NCBI GenBank assembly: GCA_000310025.1
Contig: FN649748.1
Coordinates: forward strand, 2,183,428 to 2,247,427
Length of the DNA stretch: 64,000 nt
Direction: 5' to 3'
Source of the DNA: Ectocarpus siliculosus
Taxonomy: Eukaryota; Sar; Phaeophyceae; Ectocarpales; Ectocarpaceae
Shown here: positions 12,462 to 24,326 of the stretch, piece by piece
Position numbering within the stretch: position 1 is the stretch's first letter
Layout of the letters: each line of letters opens with the position of its first letter
Made by a program: the position numbers and the translations under genes
Notes under the pieces: model-generated
What the model saw: the letters and a program-made list of their open reading frames with translations, nothing else
The model's database searches: none
What the model was told of the DNA's origin: nothing

Positions 12462-15400
12462 TCCGGGTGCAGCGTCACGGGGGGGGAGAGGGGGAGAAGA
12501 GATGTGGAGAGACATACAAGAAGGGAGCCTTCGAGGCGGAGATTACGGGGAGGGGTCGGGTCGAGGGTTCAGCGGGGAGAGTGGAAGCAGGTGAGCGCGC
12601 GTTATAGGGGATGCATAGGTGTACAGCATGTAAGGTGTCCGTAGATTTTGTTATCATGGCCTCGTGCGAGTCGTTCCCTCCGCAGACAAACCACGATATC
12701 GCCGGAGGAATAAGCTTTGTGGCTCAGGCCCCAGTAGGTGCGCACATGCAACGGCTGTGTGCATCGCGACTGCCGCGTTTGTGTTGTATTAATAAATAGT
12801 GACAGCGAACAGTTACGCATGGGAGTGCATGAATGTGTCCAAATATACCGTATTGAAGTTGCCTCTGACAACACACAACAGCCTCGCATTCTGCCTTACA
12901 AACCAAGAGTATGCCATCCTGTGGTTCCGCACTCCGTATGCTACAGCGAACTGCAATATGTACGTAACCACGATCGCCGGTTGACGGTCTTAACGCCAAA
13001 AACATTGTTTAGGACTGGGGAATATGATTCGGATGTCTCGTTATACATCTATCCCCCCGTGGTGCAGATGCAGGTCCCATACTAGTCGATATCGTTGTTG
13101 TTTTTTTATGAAAACCAGTGCAGATCACGTCGGTCGTGATGGACCCCCGGCAATTTCGATATTTTGTCGTTGACCCAGTAGAGAACTACAGGGGATGTAT
13201 TGTAAAATGTAAGTTACCTACACAGATGTTTTTGTACTTAGCACCAGCTGGCATCACTGGTATAAATCATCAGTGTATAGACTTAAAAAGACTCGAAATA
13301 AGTCCAGTACCCAGCCGGTTTCCCTCCACTCACTGAAAAGACTCCACCACATCCCGTTCGACTGTGGGTATATCTCGAATGGGTAGTATTTCTGTGTGTG
13401 TTTTTATTATTCCTTAATTTCACTACAATACAATACATATTCCAAGTATGTAGCCTTCGCAGGGATGTTAAGCTTGGTTTCAGAAGGGAGTACGGGGTGG
13501 GGATAGGGATAGGGAAAGGGATATGAAACCCCTTGTCTGGCTCCTAGATTAACCATCTTTAATTCGTCGCGAAAACGGTCCGGTCATTGTCACCACTCCT
13601 CCATGACAACACAAGCATTTCTCGACACTTCTGGCTGCGGTCGAGATCCAAGATCTCCCCAACCCTGTGAACAACCTCTCCCAGATGCTCTATCGAGATG
13701 AACTTCAGCGCTGAAGCTCTGATCGTTGAAATTCTCCTTGACAAACTCCGAGATAGATAGACCCTGCTCAGCGCCACGGTTTCCAAGATCATCGCTGGGG
13801 CAACCGTCGTACATCGTGAATCCAATTTTTGCCACCCCCTCACAATGCTACCTACCACCTGCCGCCGTACTCCACTGCGCTTGTGGTGATGCAGCGAACA
13901 TTTTTCAACTTTTTCCAAGTGGGCCGGGCTCATGATTTTGTGCGCTATGAGCTGTGCGACGGGCGTTGAAGAAACAGCACTTTCCCTTGTGACGAGACAG
14001 CGTTTCTCTGCCTCAAAAGCGAAAAATGGCGTACACACTACAGTATCTACATTACGCGTGTAGAATAACATGCTAGAAGCTCCCAGCTTCCAGCTGCTTA
14101 TGCAAGCCGCGCTCTGTGTGAGCAGCACCAGCGCTGACCAGGGCCTTGAACAGAGAATCTCGGCGACAATCTTTTCAGAGAGGGCCGGCAACAAGTTGTT
14201 TAGGAGGCTTTCGATTGTCTGGACGTTTTTTCTGCGCGTCACGATGCCGCCTGCACCACAGGTGTAAAGCCGCGTTTAAGTGTAACGGTCTGTCCTGCAT
14301 TCGTCACGCTCAACGCACACCCTGCGATAGTTCATCCCGTCATATCTAAGGCGGATTTTGGCACATAACCTGTTTTTTGTTGGCACGTCTGCTCCCGTTG
14401 TCTTTGTTATCGTGCTCTGTTATTGAACCAACAACCAACGAAGGGCGACCGCGTCCGCCGCCAATGCCGGTGTGGGTGTTGTCCGCGATGCGCTCGCGGC
14501 CGGAGTTTCTTCAGTCGGGAAGTCTTCTTCCGGGCTGAAAGGGTGAGCAACTCGAAAACTTGCAGAATAAACCTTTTAAAAGGTGTATGACCCGCAGGGA
14601 AGGTGCCAAACACCATGACCCTTTACCCTGTCTAGGGTTGCCCCCCTTGGCGTATTCTATGCGCTGGTAGAGCGATGAGAATCGCTTTGCCGTTTGGGAA
14701 CACTCCCAGTTCCCGGTTTACTTTGCCGGTGGCAATAGAGAGCCGAAGGCCACGTGTCGAAGCTATGGTACCTTGAGAGAGCTATGGTATACCCTTGTCC
14801 TCTTCGTGATGTCGTTTGGGACATCCGACAGAGATGGACGGACAGAGAGAGAAAAAAAACCAACAGATGGGGGGGGGGAATGGGAAACGCGTTGAACGAA
14901 AGGTCCGCCTAGTTTGTTTGTTTTTTTGTCTCCGATGCTGCATCCATGGGTCTTTTGGCGTAGATCTCCCCACCTGACGCACTGGCGCAAGAGCAGCGCA
15001 ACTTTGAGACTCACATCCGTTTGTTTTGTTCTCTCTGTCTCTCTCCCTCCCTCCCCCCTGCCTCCGTTTCTACATCCTTCTCAATTTTCCCCTCCGGGTT
15101 GCTCTTTCTTGTTTATCTTCCGCCAAAGACTGAAAACATCACTATTGAAGGAAGACGGGGACACCATTCCCCCGAGAACCCTCGCGTCAGACGCCGGCGC
15201 CTCCCCGGCTGCCGGAAATAAGGGAAGGGGATTGTGGGACGAAGCCGCCGCTGGGGACTTGGCGGCGCTAGCCGCTGCTCTCACGCCAGGAGGAGAAGGA
15301 GATGTGCACGCCTGCAACGGGGACGGTAAGACGGAGGTAGCGGGCGAGTTATTGAGGAGGGTAATTGTCGGGGGTGTCGGCAAGAAGCAGAGAGCGTCAG

Positions 15401-15878
15401 CGGGAGCAGTACAAGTTTTGCTTCGCATGTATCTAGCAATATGGCGCTTCTTGTGTTTGAACTTGGGGTGCGAACCTCTTGTCGCTTCGTTTCCCACGCC
15501 CTCGCCCCCCCCCTTCCCGCCCCGATTTTCGACGATGATGAGACGTTTAACACCGCCCCCGCCCCCGTGGGAAACGACAGGGTGGACGGCGCTCCACAGC
15601 GCCGCGCACGCGGGCCATGGGCTGGCAGTGATCTCCCTGCTGGTCGGTAGCGGCGCTTCCCCGGCCTCCGTCGCCCGGCGAGGCTACACACCACTGCACT
15701 CGGCGTGCATGAGGGGGAGGTGGCATTCGGCGGCGGCGCTGCTGGCGTTGGGGGCTGACGCAAACGTGCGGGCGGATGATCAGGTGCGGACGTGCTCGCT
15801 GCGCATGGTTGTGTGTTTGTTGATTAAAGTCGACCGCCAGCTGACCAGTGCGAGCGGGTAAACTCAAAGTCCCTGATA

Positions 15879-15912
<34 letters not shown>

Positions 15913-17399
15913 CTTTGGTTTGCATCGACCGTGCTAACCGGCTGATCGATGACAAGACGACTGTGCTTTGCTGTGTGTTGGTGTTTCTTAAGTTAGCATT
16001 GGCCTCACCAACCGGCTGACCAATGAAAGCATGTCGGGCTTAAAAAATGCGTGATCAAACGATCTTCTAGACGTTTTTCATTGGGCCCCCCCCCCGCAGC
16101 GGGGGCACGGAAAAATGTTGGACCACAGGGCCCAGTCTCCGGACTCGAATTACTTGCAAAAGGACAAAAGTGCTTACGTGTACATACGTTTCTTGATATT
16201 TCGCTAACCTTGTGGACCGGCTCACCAATAAAAGTACGTCGGTATTGTGCATACGACGAGACAAAGCACCCGAACCCGATTTCCTGCGCGTATATGGCTG
16301 TGTGTGCGGTGGCTGTGCATGGGAACACAACAACTCGACGGCTTGCGCCTAATACGTTGGCTGGCAGAAGAGAGAAGGCGGCCGGTGTGTAGACGTGCGT
16401 CCGGGAGGGGAAGCAGTTGCAAGCGCAGGCAGCGGGGGTGGGCGCGCCGACAGCAAAGAAGATTGCCGCTCAGTCTCTCTGGCGGCCAAGAGGGGGGATG
16501 CGTTTTGGTATTTTCCAGCATGACGAGCGAATGTGTGTGCGCGCATGCGGCGGTGTGAGTAGCAAGCGCTGCGGCCGTGTTCCTTACCGGCTATTGCTAC
16601 CACTGATGACTACTGTTGTCCAGTATTTGCTGTGTCCCGACCACCCACCCCTCCCCTCCTTCCCCCCTTTTCTTCCAGCGTACCCCGTTGCACTTCGCAT
16701 GCGAAGCCGGGTCGCCGGAGTGCGCGAAGGAGCTCTTGCAGGCGGACGCATCGCCGAACGTGTCCGACCAGGACGCCAGGACGCCCCTCCACTTCGGTGA
16801 GAATGTCGTGACGCAATAGCAGCTAACCGTGGCGACGATTTCGTCGTTTCGTTTTAGTGTCGGTGTCTTTTTTTGCCGTGGTTGTGGGAGGGGATGTCTT
16901 GAGGCAGTTGTAAGGCTGATGTATGGCGCTGGTGATGGCGGTTAAGACATGTGTTTTCAGCGTTTTTTTTTGTGATGAGGAATATAACAAAATAAAGAAA
17001 AACGCTCAATAGTAGAATCGAGGGGCTGGTGTTCCCCCACCCCCGGCCGGATTCCAGCCACTTTTCCCTTGGGTCTCCAAGAAAGGTCTCACGAGACCTC
17101 AAGGTTTATATGTCACGCTCTGCATTCCATGGTTCATCAAGCCCTCAAACACACGACTCTTTCCGTGAGCAATGGCGGCCTTCGGACGTTCGTATGCGAA
17201 AATAGTACCACGTTGCGGACCAGAGCATGTACGTGGGCACATGCGCGCACGCACGATAACGAGTGTATATACGGCACACATCCAAGCGTTCGCCCACAGG
17301 CGGTTGGGTGCATTCCCGCATCGGCAACCAAATCGAGCGGCTTGTACAGAAGCGTTGCGCCCCCTCCATCTTCTCGTGCTCCCGCCTGTCCTGAAGCTC

Positions 17400-17454
<55 letters not shown>

Positions 17455-20400
17455 CTCGCGACGACACAACAGCCTGCATCGACGGGTCTACCGAGTGCGT
17501 CCGCCTACTCCTCTCCGCCGGCGCGTCCCACTTCCCCCCGGACGCCTGGGGCCGTGACCCCGCCGCCGTCGCGAGGCAGCTCGATCGCGCGGGGCCCCTG
17601 AAGCTCCTCGAAGCCGCCGCCGCCGCGGGCGGCAAGGGCAGCAGCAGCAGCAGGAGCAGCTCCAGGAAGAAGCCGGGGAGAAGAAACAAGCATGGCCGCG
17701 GCGGGTCGTCGGCTTGGGCCGGTCGGGGGGGAGGCGGGGGGGGCGATGCGAGTGGCGGGGACGCCGACGCCGCTGCTGCTGCTGCGGCAGAGGGAGTTGA
17801 CGACGAAGAGGCGGAGAGGGTCATAGGGGAGGGCGGGCAAAAAGGAGCGACGGCGGTCGTGGGGAACCGTTGGGTGGTGATGAACGAGAGCGGACGCATG
17901 CTGGAGAGAAGGAGCGGCAAGGTGGGGCTTCTTTATGAAATGGGAGGCGTACCTTCGGTGGGGAGCGTGGGGGGGAGTCGTGGTCATGCGACCGGTAGTC
18001 CTTAGACCATTGGCTTCGCCCGGCGCGCGCCGCGTTCAAGGTTGCACAGTAGCAGCACATCTACAAGTAGGAGCGCTGCTTGCTTTTAGTTTTTTTTCGG
18101 TTCCTGGTACGCAGCCGAGCTAGCGATGCAGCCCCTACTTGTTAGACATCACGTTGTTGTACACCGCTCAAAAAAAGGCCGACGCATGCACGCATGCCAC
18201 GTTGCTGCTCGCGACAGCAATGTCTTTCCGTGGGTGCTTGCTGTTTTAGTGCTGTAGCGACCATGACCGCGATGCTGTCATGTTTTCCTCCTCAGCGGGG
18301 TGTGCTTTTCGCGAGGGCGGATTCTTTGTCCGGTGCCACGATCGGGTCCTGCCACCCCGGGGGCTGAGCACAAGCATGCACTAACAACTAGCTTAGCCTG
18401 CTTTGTTGACTCCGTTCGGCGTGAACTCCTGTGTCTTCGGATCAAGGTGGCGCTGTTCAAGTCGATGGCGGCCGCCGTGGACTGGGCGAACGGCCTGACC
18501 CTCGACAGGGAGATCACCAGCGGGTCGTTCCAGGTCGCGGAGGTGGTGCCCGACATGCGCAAGGCCTTCGAAAAAGAGGTGCGTGTTTCTGGACGTTACA
18601 TTGCGTTACCGGCTGTGGCTAGTCTACTGTGCACACGGGGGCTCGTTTGGTGTACTTTATTGTGTGGTCTCCTTTATCTGTTGATGCTGTTGCCGTGTTT
18701 GCTCCTAACGGCCAGCGGATTTTTTTTTTTGCGCATCTGTGAGGTTTTCCCTTCGCTGCTCGAAGGGTTTCGGGACAGGAATTTGCGCGAGGTTTCCAGC
18801 CGTTCCCCCGTCAAAACTCGGTGTTGCTTCGCACAGAACATACTTGCCGTACCTTTGTCGTTTCCGCGCGACGCTTGCGTGGGACCTCGCGGCGACCCGT
18901 GGCTGTTATAATTCATGCCCACCCAGCGAAAATCTTACTATCTTCGCCTCCGGATTCCAAGAGATACTGGGGCTTCTGGTCTGAAAAGGCACGACACGAC
19001 CGCGCAATGGCACTGAGTACGCCCCCTCTTCTATATCCAAACGCTGTAGTTTCTACCGAACCTCGTCTTCGGGCGTTTTTCTTTGGACTCGAAAATGGAC
19101 TAAGGCAGGCGTCGTGAAACAATGGACATGCCGCCGCGGCTGCGGTCCAAAATTCTCACATCGCTGCTGTCTGTAGCAGCTTCCCGTGCAATGTTATCCA
19201 GACGCTTGTGCGTACACGTAGTCCAAAATTCTCGCATCGCTGCTGTCTGTAGCAGCTTCCCGTGCAATGTTATCCAGACGCTTGTGCGTACACGTAGTCC
19301 AAAATTCTCGCATCGCTGCTGTCTGTAGCAGCTTCCCGTGCAATGTTATCCAGACGCTTGTGTGTACGCGTAGTCGTCGGATTGGGGGGGGGGATGAGAA
19401 TAGGCTGTGTCTGGGCAGAACTCGAGCTCAACGTATTTTGTCGACACGGGGGTACCATCAAAAGTCTCATGCTTTGCAATCCTGCGTTTTCTTCTTCCCA
19501 ATCTCGAACAAATCGGGACCGTCAGGTCTTGTTCGAGATCACCGGCGGGGGCACCGTGAGCGAGGAGGAGGAGGAGGAGAGGCAGGACCCGCAGTGGACT
19601 CGCTACCGGCGGCAGCAGGCGGCGGCTCGCAAGGGGGCGAGCGGCGGGGGCGGCGACCGACACAGGAGGGGAGCGTGGACGGCCGCTGCCCAAAGGTGCG
19701 TCCCGTTCCAAGTAGTCCAAGCACACCAGAAGTTTTTGGAGTCCCGTCATGAATCTCGTACAAAAACAAAATTTTCAGGGGGGGTTGGGTTGTGGGGTCA
19801 TCAGGGTGCGTCCCAACCCGGCGGTGTTATTCTTTCTGTTTCAATGTTAAGTGTGTGACGAGTTCGTGAGACACTCCTCTGTACTGCTGTTTCCCCACCG
19901 AGTTGCGTTTTTTTTTTTTTACATTTTGTCGCGCATGCCCACGCGCGTCTAACCATCAAGAGAATGAAGCCAGGAGGACCCGTGGCTTTGCTCTCCGTGT
20001 ATATGGCCGCTATAAACTGAACCAGCTCACAATATCCTCTCGAAACGACAGGCGGGACGAGGACGAGGCCCGGGCGATGGTGGCGGCGACCGCCAACAGG
20101 CTGAGAGAGGCCCAGCAGGAGGCCGACATGCACCGGCAGAAGGCAGCGTCTCTCGAGCGCGCCCTGGAAGCCGTGCTGAAGGAGTGCGACGATATTGTCA
20201 AGGCCGCCGAGGCCGCGGGGGCAAGGGGCTTGGCGGAGGTTTCGGCGACGGGGGAAGAGGAGGAGGAGGAGGAGGAGGAGGAGGAGGAGGGGTGTCCGGT
20301 GTCTACCGCTGCCGCCGACGCCGCTGCTGCGCCTTCGATGTTGCTCGGGGTTGACAGTCCGGCCGCCGGTTCTTCTGATGCTTCGCTGCCTCTGTTGTTG

Positions 20401-21771
20401 CTGGGCGAGGGCGACCCGTCCCAGCAAGCAGCGGGGGAAGCCGAACCCTCTCTGCTGAATTTCGACGGCGGCGACGGCGAAGAAGAGGCACGCCCCACGA
20501 GCCCATCGCCGTCGGCTGGAGCAGGCGCACCGGCTTGCGGCGAACCGGAACCTGCAGAAGGGACGGAAGGAGCCGAATCTAGCGGTTCGGAGGAAGGGTC
20601 GTCCTGTGGAGAAGACGACGGGGCGTCGGATGAGGAAGCGCAGCTCGATTCGTCCTCCGAGCAAAGCGCTGCTGAACCTTCGACGATACTCGGGGTCGAT
20701 GACGACGCTGCTGATGGCGATTCTGGTGACGGCGATGCGGCTTCCGCTCCTTCCTTGTTGCTGGGAGTCGGCGATCCCGACGCTGCCGGCAGCAGTGGAG
20801 CTTCTGCCATCAGTGCGCCTTCCTTGTTGCTGGGAGTTGACGACCCCGATGCTGCTGAAGCTTCTGCTTCGGCGCCTTCGTTGTTGCTGGGAGTTGAAGA
20901 CCAGTCCCGCCAGCAGCCATCGCCGCAGGGGGAAGCAGGAGGAGCGGGGTCCTCTCTGCTTGATTTCGGTGATAACACCGGCGACCAACATTCCACTACC
21001 GCGTCTGCTGCCAACGGCACCGGAGGCAACGATGGTGGCGAGGACGGCGGCGAGGCAGCGGTGGTGGAGAGGCTCGCCGCGTGGCTCTCGGGGCTGAAGA
21101 TCCGGGAGCCGGACGCCTCGCGGTACGCCGGCAGACTTGTCGCTGACGGCTTCGACAGCGAAGAGGTACGTGGGGTTTTCGGGGGAGTCCGACGACGCAC
21201 AGAGCGTTTGAGCCTTGAAATCTATCCCGCGGTCCATGCATGCTACGCCCCCCCCCCTCCCAAACGACGCTCGCCAGAAATGTTTGACAACACCATGCAG
21301 GGTTGTGTACAAGGAGCTGACAACCCCCGACGAGGAAGCATGAGAAATTCACTCGGCTCGTGAGAACAGTCAGCCTGCCTGAGTCATGCTATTTTATTTT
21401 TGGTATGATAGGAGTATGATGTATTAAGAGTACCGAGGTAAGTTTTCACGAGGTGTATATAGAGAGCGCGCTCAATGCTTGGGGAGTACGGTAATGCGTG
21501 GATAATTGGCTGCACGAAGCACCACACATTCGTCTGACGTCTACCTGACTCTGTTTCAACTCAACCCTGCCTTGCACCCGTTGATCACACTGTTCGCACT
21601 CTGACCGATACGTTTTTCGCTCCCCGTCGTGTGTTGCTCCCGTCTCTACCGCAACAAAAAAACACGGCTCGTGCGCATCAGGCGTTGCGCGGCGTCCGTG
21701 AAGAGGAGCTCTTGCAGTACGGCATGAAGAAGGGCCACGCCAGGCTCGTCGTTAGGCTCCTTGAGCTGTGA
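12103..21771 (+). CDS. Ankyrin-repeat, coiled-coil, SAM-domain protein with repeated clathrin-box-like motifs, 9 exons
   Basis: Exons 12103-12590, 15129-15325, 15581-15783, 16679-16796, 17473-17921, 18447-18578, 19526-19695, 20052-21165 and 21682-21771 join in phase to 986 aa. The first join spans a 2.5-kb intron and rests only on phase and splice sites, so the start is less certain; the ATG context (AACCATGG) is good. Residues 1-160 are low complexity with an Ala run. Residues about 198-372 hold about five ankyrin repeats (GWTALHSAA, GYTPLHSAC, RTPLHFAC, ARTPLHFAC). Residues 373-585 have basic and Gly-rich stretches and are unrecognised. Residues 586-642 form a coiled coil. Residues 650-915 are acidic and contain repeated PSLLLGVDDPD-like units. 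A C-terminal SAM domain (923-986) runs from VVERLAAWLSGLKI to GHARLVVRLLEL and is split by the last intron. The architecture suggests a scaffold or adaptor, perhaps in membrane traffic (inference). Confidence 0.85.
13297..13420 (+). repeat. Dispersed repeat, copy A
   Basis: About 115 bp matching, in inverted orientation, the copy at 61231-61337. Shared segments include AGCCGGTTT, CTCCACTCACTGAAAA, CCACCACATCCCGTTCGACT, GGTATATCTCGAATGGGTAG and the tail TTATTATTCCTTAAT. It lies in the first intron of the ankyrin gene. The core is also present in both arms of the 2-407 palindrome and at about 45517. A transposable-element end is likely; no coding capacity was seen next to it. Confidence 0.8.
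15879..15906 (+). repeat. (GT)n microsatellite
   Basis: Fourteen uninterrupted GT units in intron 3 of the ankyrin gene. Confidence 0.95.
17401..17452 (+). repeat. Poly-C plus (CT)n tract before a splice acceptor
   Basis: A C-run followed by about 20 TC units ends about 20 bases upstream of the exon 5 acceptor (17472) of the ankyrin gene. It probably serves as that acceptor's polypyrimidine tract. Length variation here could affect splicing (inference). Confidence 0.9.
19145..19372 (+). repeat. 76-bp minisatellite, three tandem copies
   Basis: Units start at 19145, 19221 and 19297, each beginning GTCCAAAATTCTC and ending near CGCTTGTGCGTACACGTA. They differ at only a few bases (for example CTCACATC versus CTCGCATC in unit 1, and GTGTACGCGTA in unit 3). 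The array sits inside intron 6 of the ankyrin gene. Near-identity implies recent amplification. Confidence 0.95.
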
Positions 21772-24326
21772 TGCCGGCACCGTGTAGCTGCCGCCGTCAC
21801 CCTCTTTAGGCGCAACCCGGAAAAAGGGCCGTGCGCTTTGGCCCTCGCATTCTTCCGTTTGACCCTTGCACCCCCTGTGGACGGGCTGGGACGGAGTACC
21901 GTTGGGTGTTCAACGACCTAAGTCGATCGGTTTGCTGTCCGTTGAGAGGTTTGCGGGTACGCTTCGCTTTGCTTGTGTCCTATTGCTGTACCCATGCCCG
22001 TGCATCCCCAAGGCGGACTAGCGACGTCATCACCAGCTGTTGCTTCCGCCCACGGGCGTCACGTTAGGTCGATAATGTCCAGATTGTACCCCCGTCAGGC
22101 GAATTTGTACTCAAATTTTATTTTATTTTTTTCAGTTTGGGGACGCAATTTGTTCCGCGTATGGGAGGTGCAACTGTACGATTTGCACATTTTTTTGAGT
22201 TCGCAAGCCTGTTGAGGCGGAATCGTCCAACGCTTGGATCCCCCGGCAACGTAGCTCAGATTTGCTCAGATCGGGGCGGGGCGCAGTGGTTGGTGATGCA
22301 GCGGTCTGTTGCGGATAGACGCGGAAATCGTGCCGGTTGGCCCGGAACACGATAATTGCGGAATGTTTGTTTTGAAGTGGTCGAACCGCCGACTCATCGA
22401 ACACATCTGCTTGGGGGGAAGTTTGTGGGGCTTGCAAGGAATGCTCATGCGGGGCAATAGTTGAAATGAAACTAATATTCCCTTGCGTTGATATTCTATT
22501 AGTGAAGTTCTCCCTCGGAGTACTGCAAGTGTGCACGAGGATCAAAATGCGGGCGTTCACAAGGTGTACTCGTTTGTATGTGTTTTAAGCGCTTGCCAGC
22601 CGGCAAACGTCTTTTCTTATTTTTTGGTAAAACTTGTTGCGTGGGGCAGCTTTCTTGTTCGTGCTGGAGTGTTTTGTCATGTTTGTGTTTGTCCCATGCA
22701 GTCTGGTGCCAGTCGACACACCTTTTGGTGTGCATAATTTCACGTGTTTCATGTGTATCAGCCGGGGGCACACAGGAAGGTCTCCCAGGAGTTTTTGTTT
22801 TTTTATATTTTTAGGTCCCACTTTTTCTCATTCGCGGTGCCTGCCACGGTGGTTATCGCGAGAAGGGGCCAGCCGTCCCTTTCCCTCGTGACCGCGAAGT
22901 CGGGTGTATAGTACACTTGCAGAATAGTCGTTTTCGACCGCAAACTGTAGAGCTCTTTTTTTTTTTCCATTCCATCCGCGGCGAGAGAATCCACACAGGC
23001 CACAGGGGCGGCCGCGCGTACTGCACCCATGTATTTTATTTACACCGTCAGATGTCCCCAGGCAGTGTTCCTCTTTCAAGGGGTCGGGTGCCGAATGGAT
23101 CTATCTCTCTCTACAGAAGGGAACTGCGGCGCGGGATTCGTCTCAATTGGTCTCGGATGCGGAGAATACTCCGAGGGAAACAAACAAGGTGTCCAGCAAG
23201 GAAATGCTGTGCGATTATCACCCAACACCGCTGTTGTGTGTAGATGCCGGATTCGGCCCCTCGACTGAATACAGGTTCCGGATACAACGACCGCACCTAG
23301 CATGTACTTCGAGGAAAATCTCCAACATGCCTAAATTCCCGCCGACCCATTGCCAGCAGAGTCGCCTGCAGCAATTGCCGCTCTGGTTCTGAGAAGCCCA
23401 CCCTACATCTCCGGAGCTGTGTGGCCGGAATTGTCAGTGTGTAGAGACTGTCATTCGGGGGTTTCGCGTGTCATTGATCACCGGGGCTGCGGCTGCAAAC
23501 CTCCTCAAGCAATTCGCATTTCGGAGAGCACTGCGCACCCCCAGGAACATGTGTCGGACCCCTCTTCTTGAGTAACGCCATTTTTCAGCCTACAATCGCT
23601 CGACGACCATTTGTTCGCCTCTCCGCAACAACTAAGTGCATTCTACCGTTCTAGCTGCATGCGTAGCCCGATGCCATGCGAGCGCAACGGGCCGAACAGA
23701 AACAACTCGCCTCTGCATCCATATAAACGCCGACAGGCGCATTCGTGCGAAGCCAGTGAGGCTCCTCAACAGTACTTACTTCTAGAAGTTTCGTCTAGTT
23801 TCGCCGGCCGGGCGCATTCCTCCTTCACGACACCTTGCAGGCATGGGACGATGGGTTCCACCAATCAAACAAGAGCACAATGGGTTTTCTCGCCGGAAGG
23901 CATCTACTTCAACAGATCTAGCGGAGGGCAACGCCAGTCCGCTGTCGCTGGTCTGCCACGTGTATGTATCATGCAGGACAACGCACCCTCGACTCATGTC
24001 TGTGCCGAGAATCTGCCTTTGTTAACACTTCACAGCAGTACCCTTCATCTGCCACGTACATCATCATGCAAGACAACGCGCCCTCGACTCGTACATATGT
24101 GCCGAGATCTGCCTTTGTCGCCTTTCCGACTCACCAAAATGCCGACGACCATCCGAAAACCAAATCCCTCAAGTCACGTGCTGGCGAAAGGTGACAATAC
24201 AACAGCAGCGCACACCCACCAAACGGAGAAATGTCCGCCGCCCGTTCCCTACACCCGCCCCAGAAACTTATGCCGTCACTTCCTACGGTATCGCCTCCCG
24301 CCGCCGGCCGACTTTCGGTCATTTCA
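21772..24326. other. Intergenic region between convergent ankyrin and METTL16 genes
   Basis: No supported gene. It receives the 3' ends of both flanking genes. The only clear structure is a pair of diverged direct repeats at 23952-24119. The long open frame across 23611-24555 starts at TTG, has no domain and overlaps these repeats and the METTL16 last exon. Confidence 0.5.
23952..24119 (+). repeat. Diverged direct repeat pair
   Basis: Units 23952-24021 and 24048-24119 share TCTGCCACGT, ATCATGCA, GACAACGC, CCCTCGACTC, GTGCCGAGA and TCTGCCTTTGT in the same order. Scattered substitutions and small indels separate them. Neither unit has recognised coding content. Confidence 0.8.

Noticed and set aside
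13559-14242. 227-codon minus-strand open frame
   Set aside because: It begins at GTG, has no domain, and lies in the first intron of the ankyrin gene. Its length alone is not enough.
14651-14730. Possible tRNA (GCTGGTAGAGCGATGAGAATCGC)
   Set aside because: An A-box-like start is present but no B-box or acceptor pairing was found downstream.
19801-21312. Long minus-strand frames (503 and 396 codons) opposite the ankyrin gene's exon 8
   Set aside because: They are antisense shadows of the repetitive GC-rich exon. The plus strand has the coiled coil, the SAM domain and phase-consistent splice sites.
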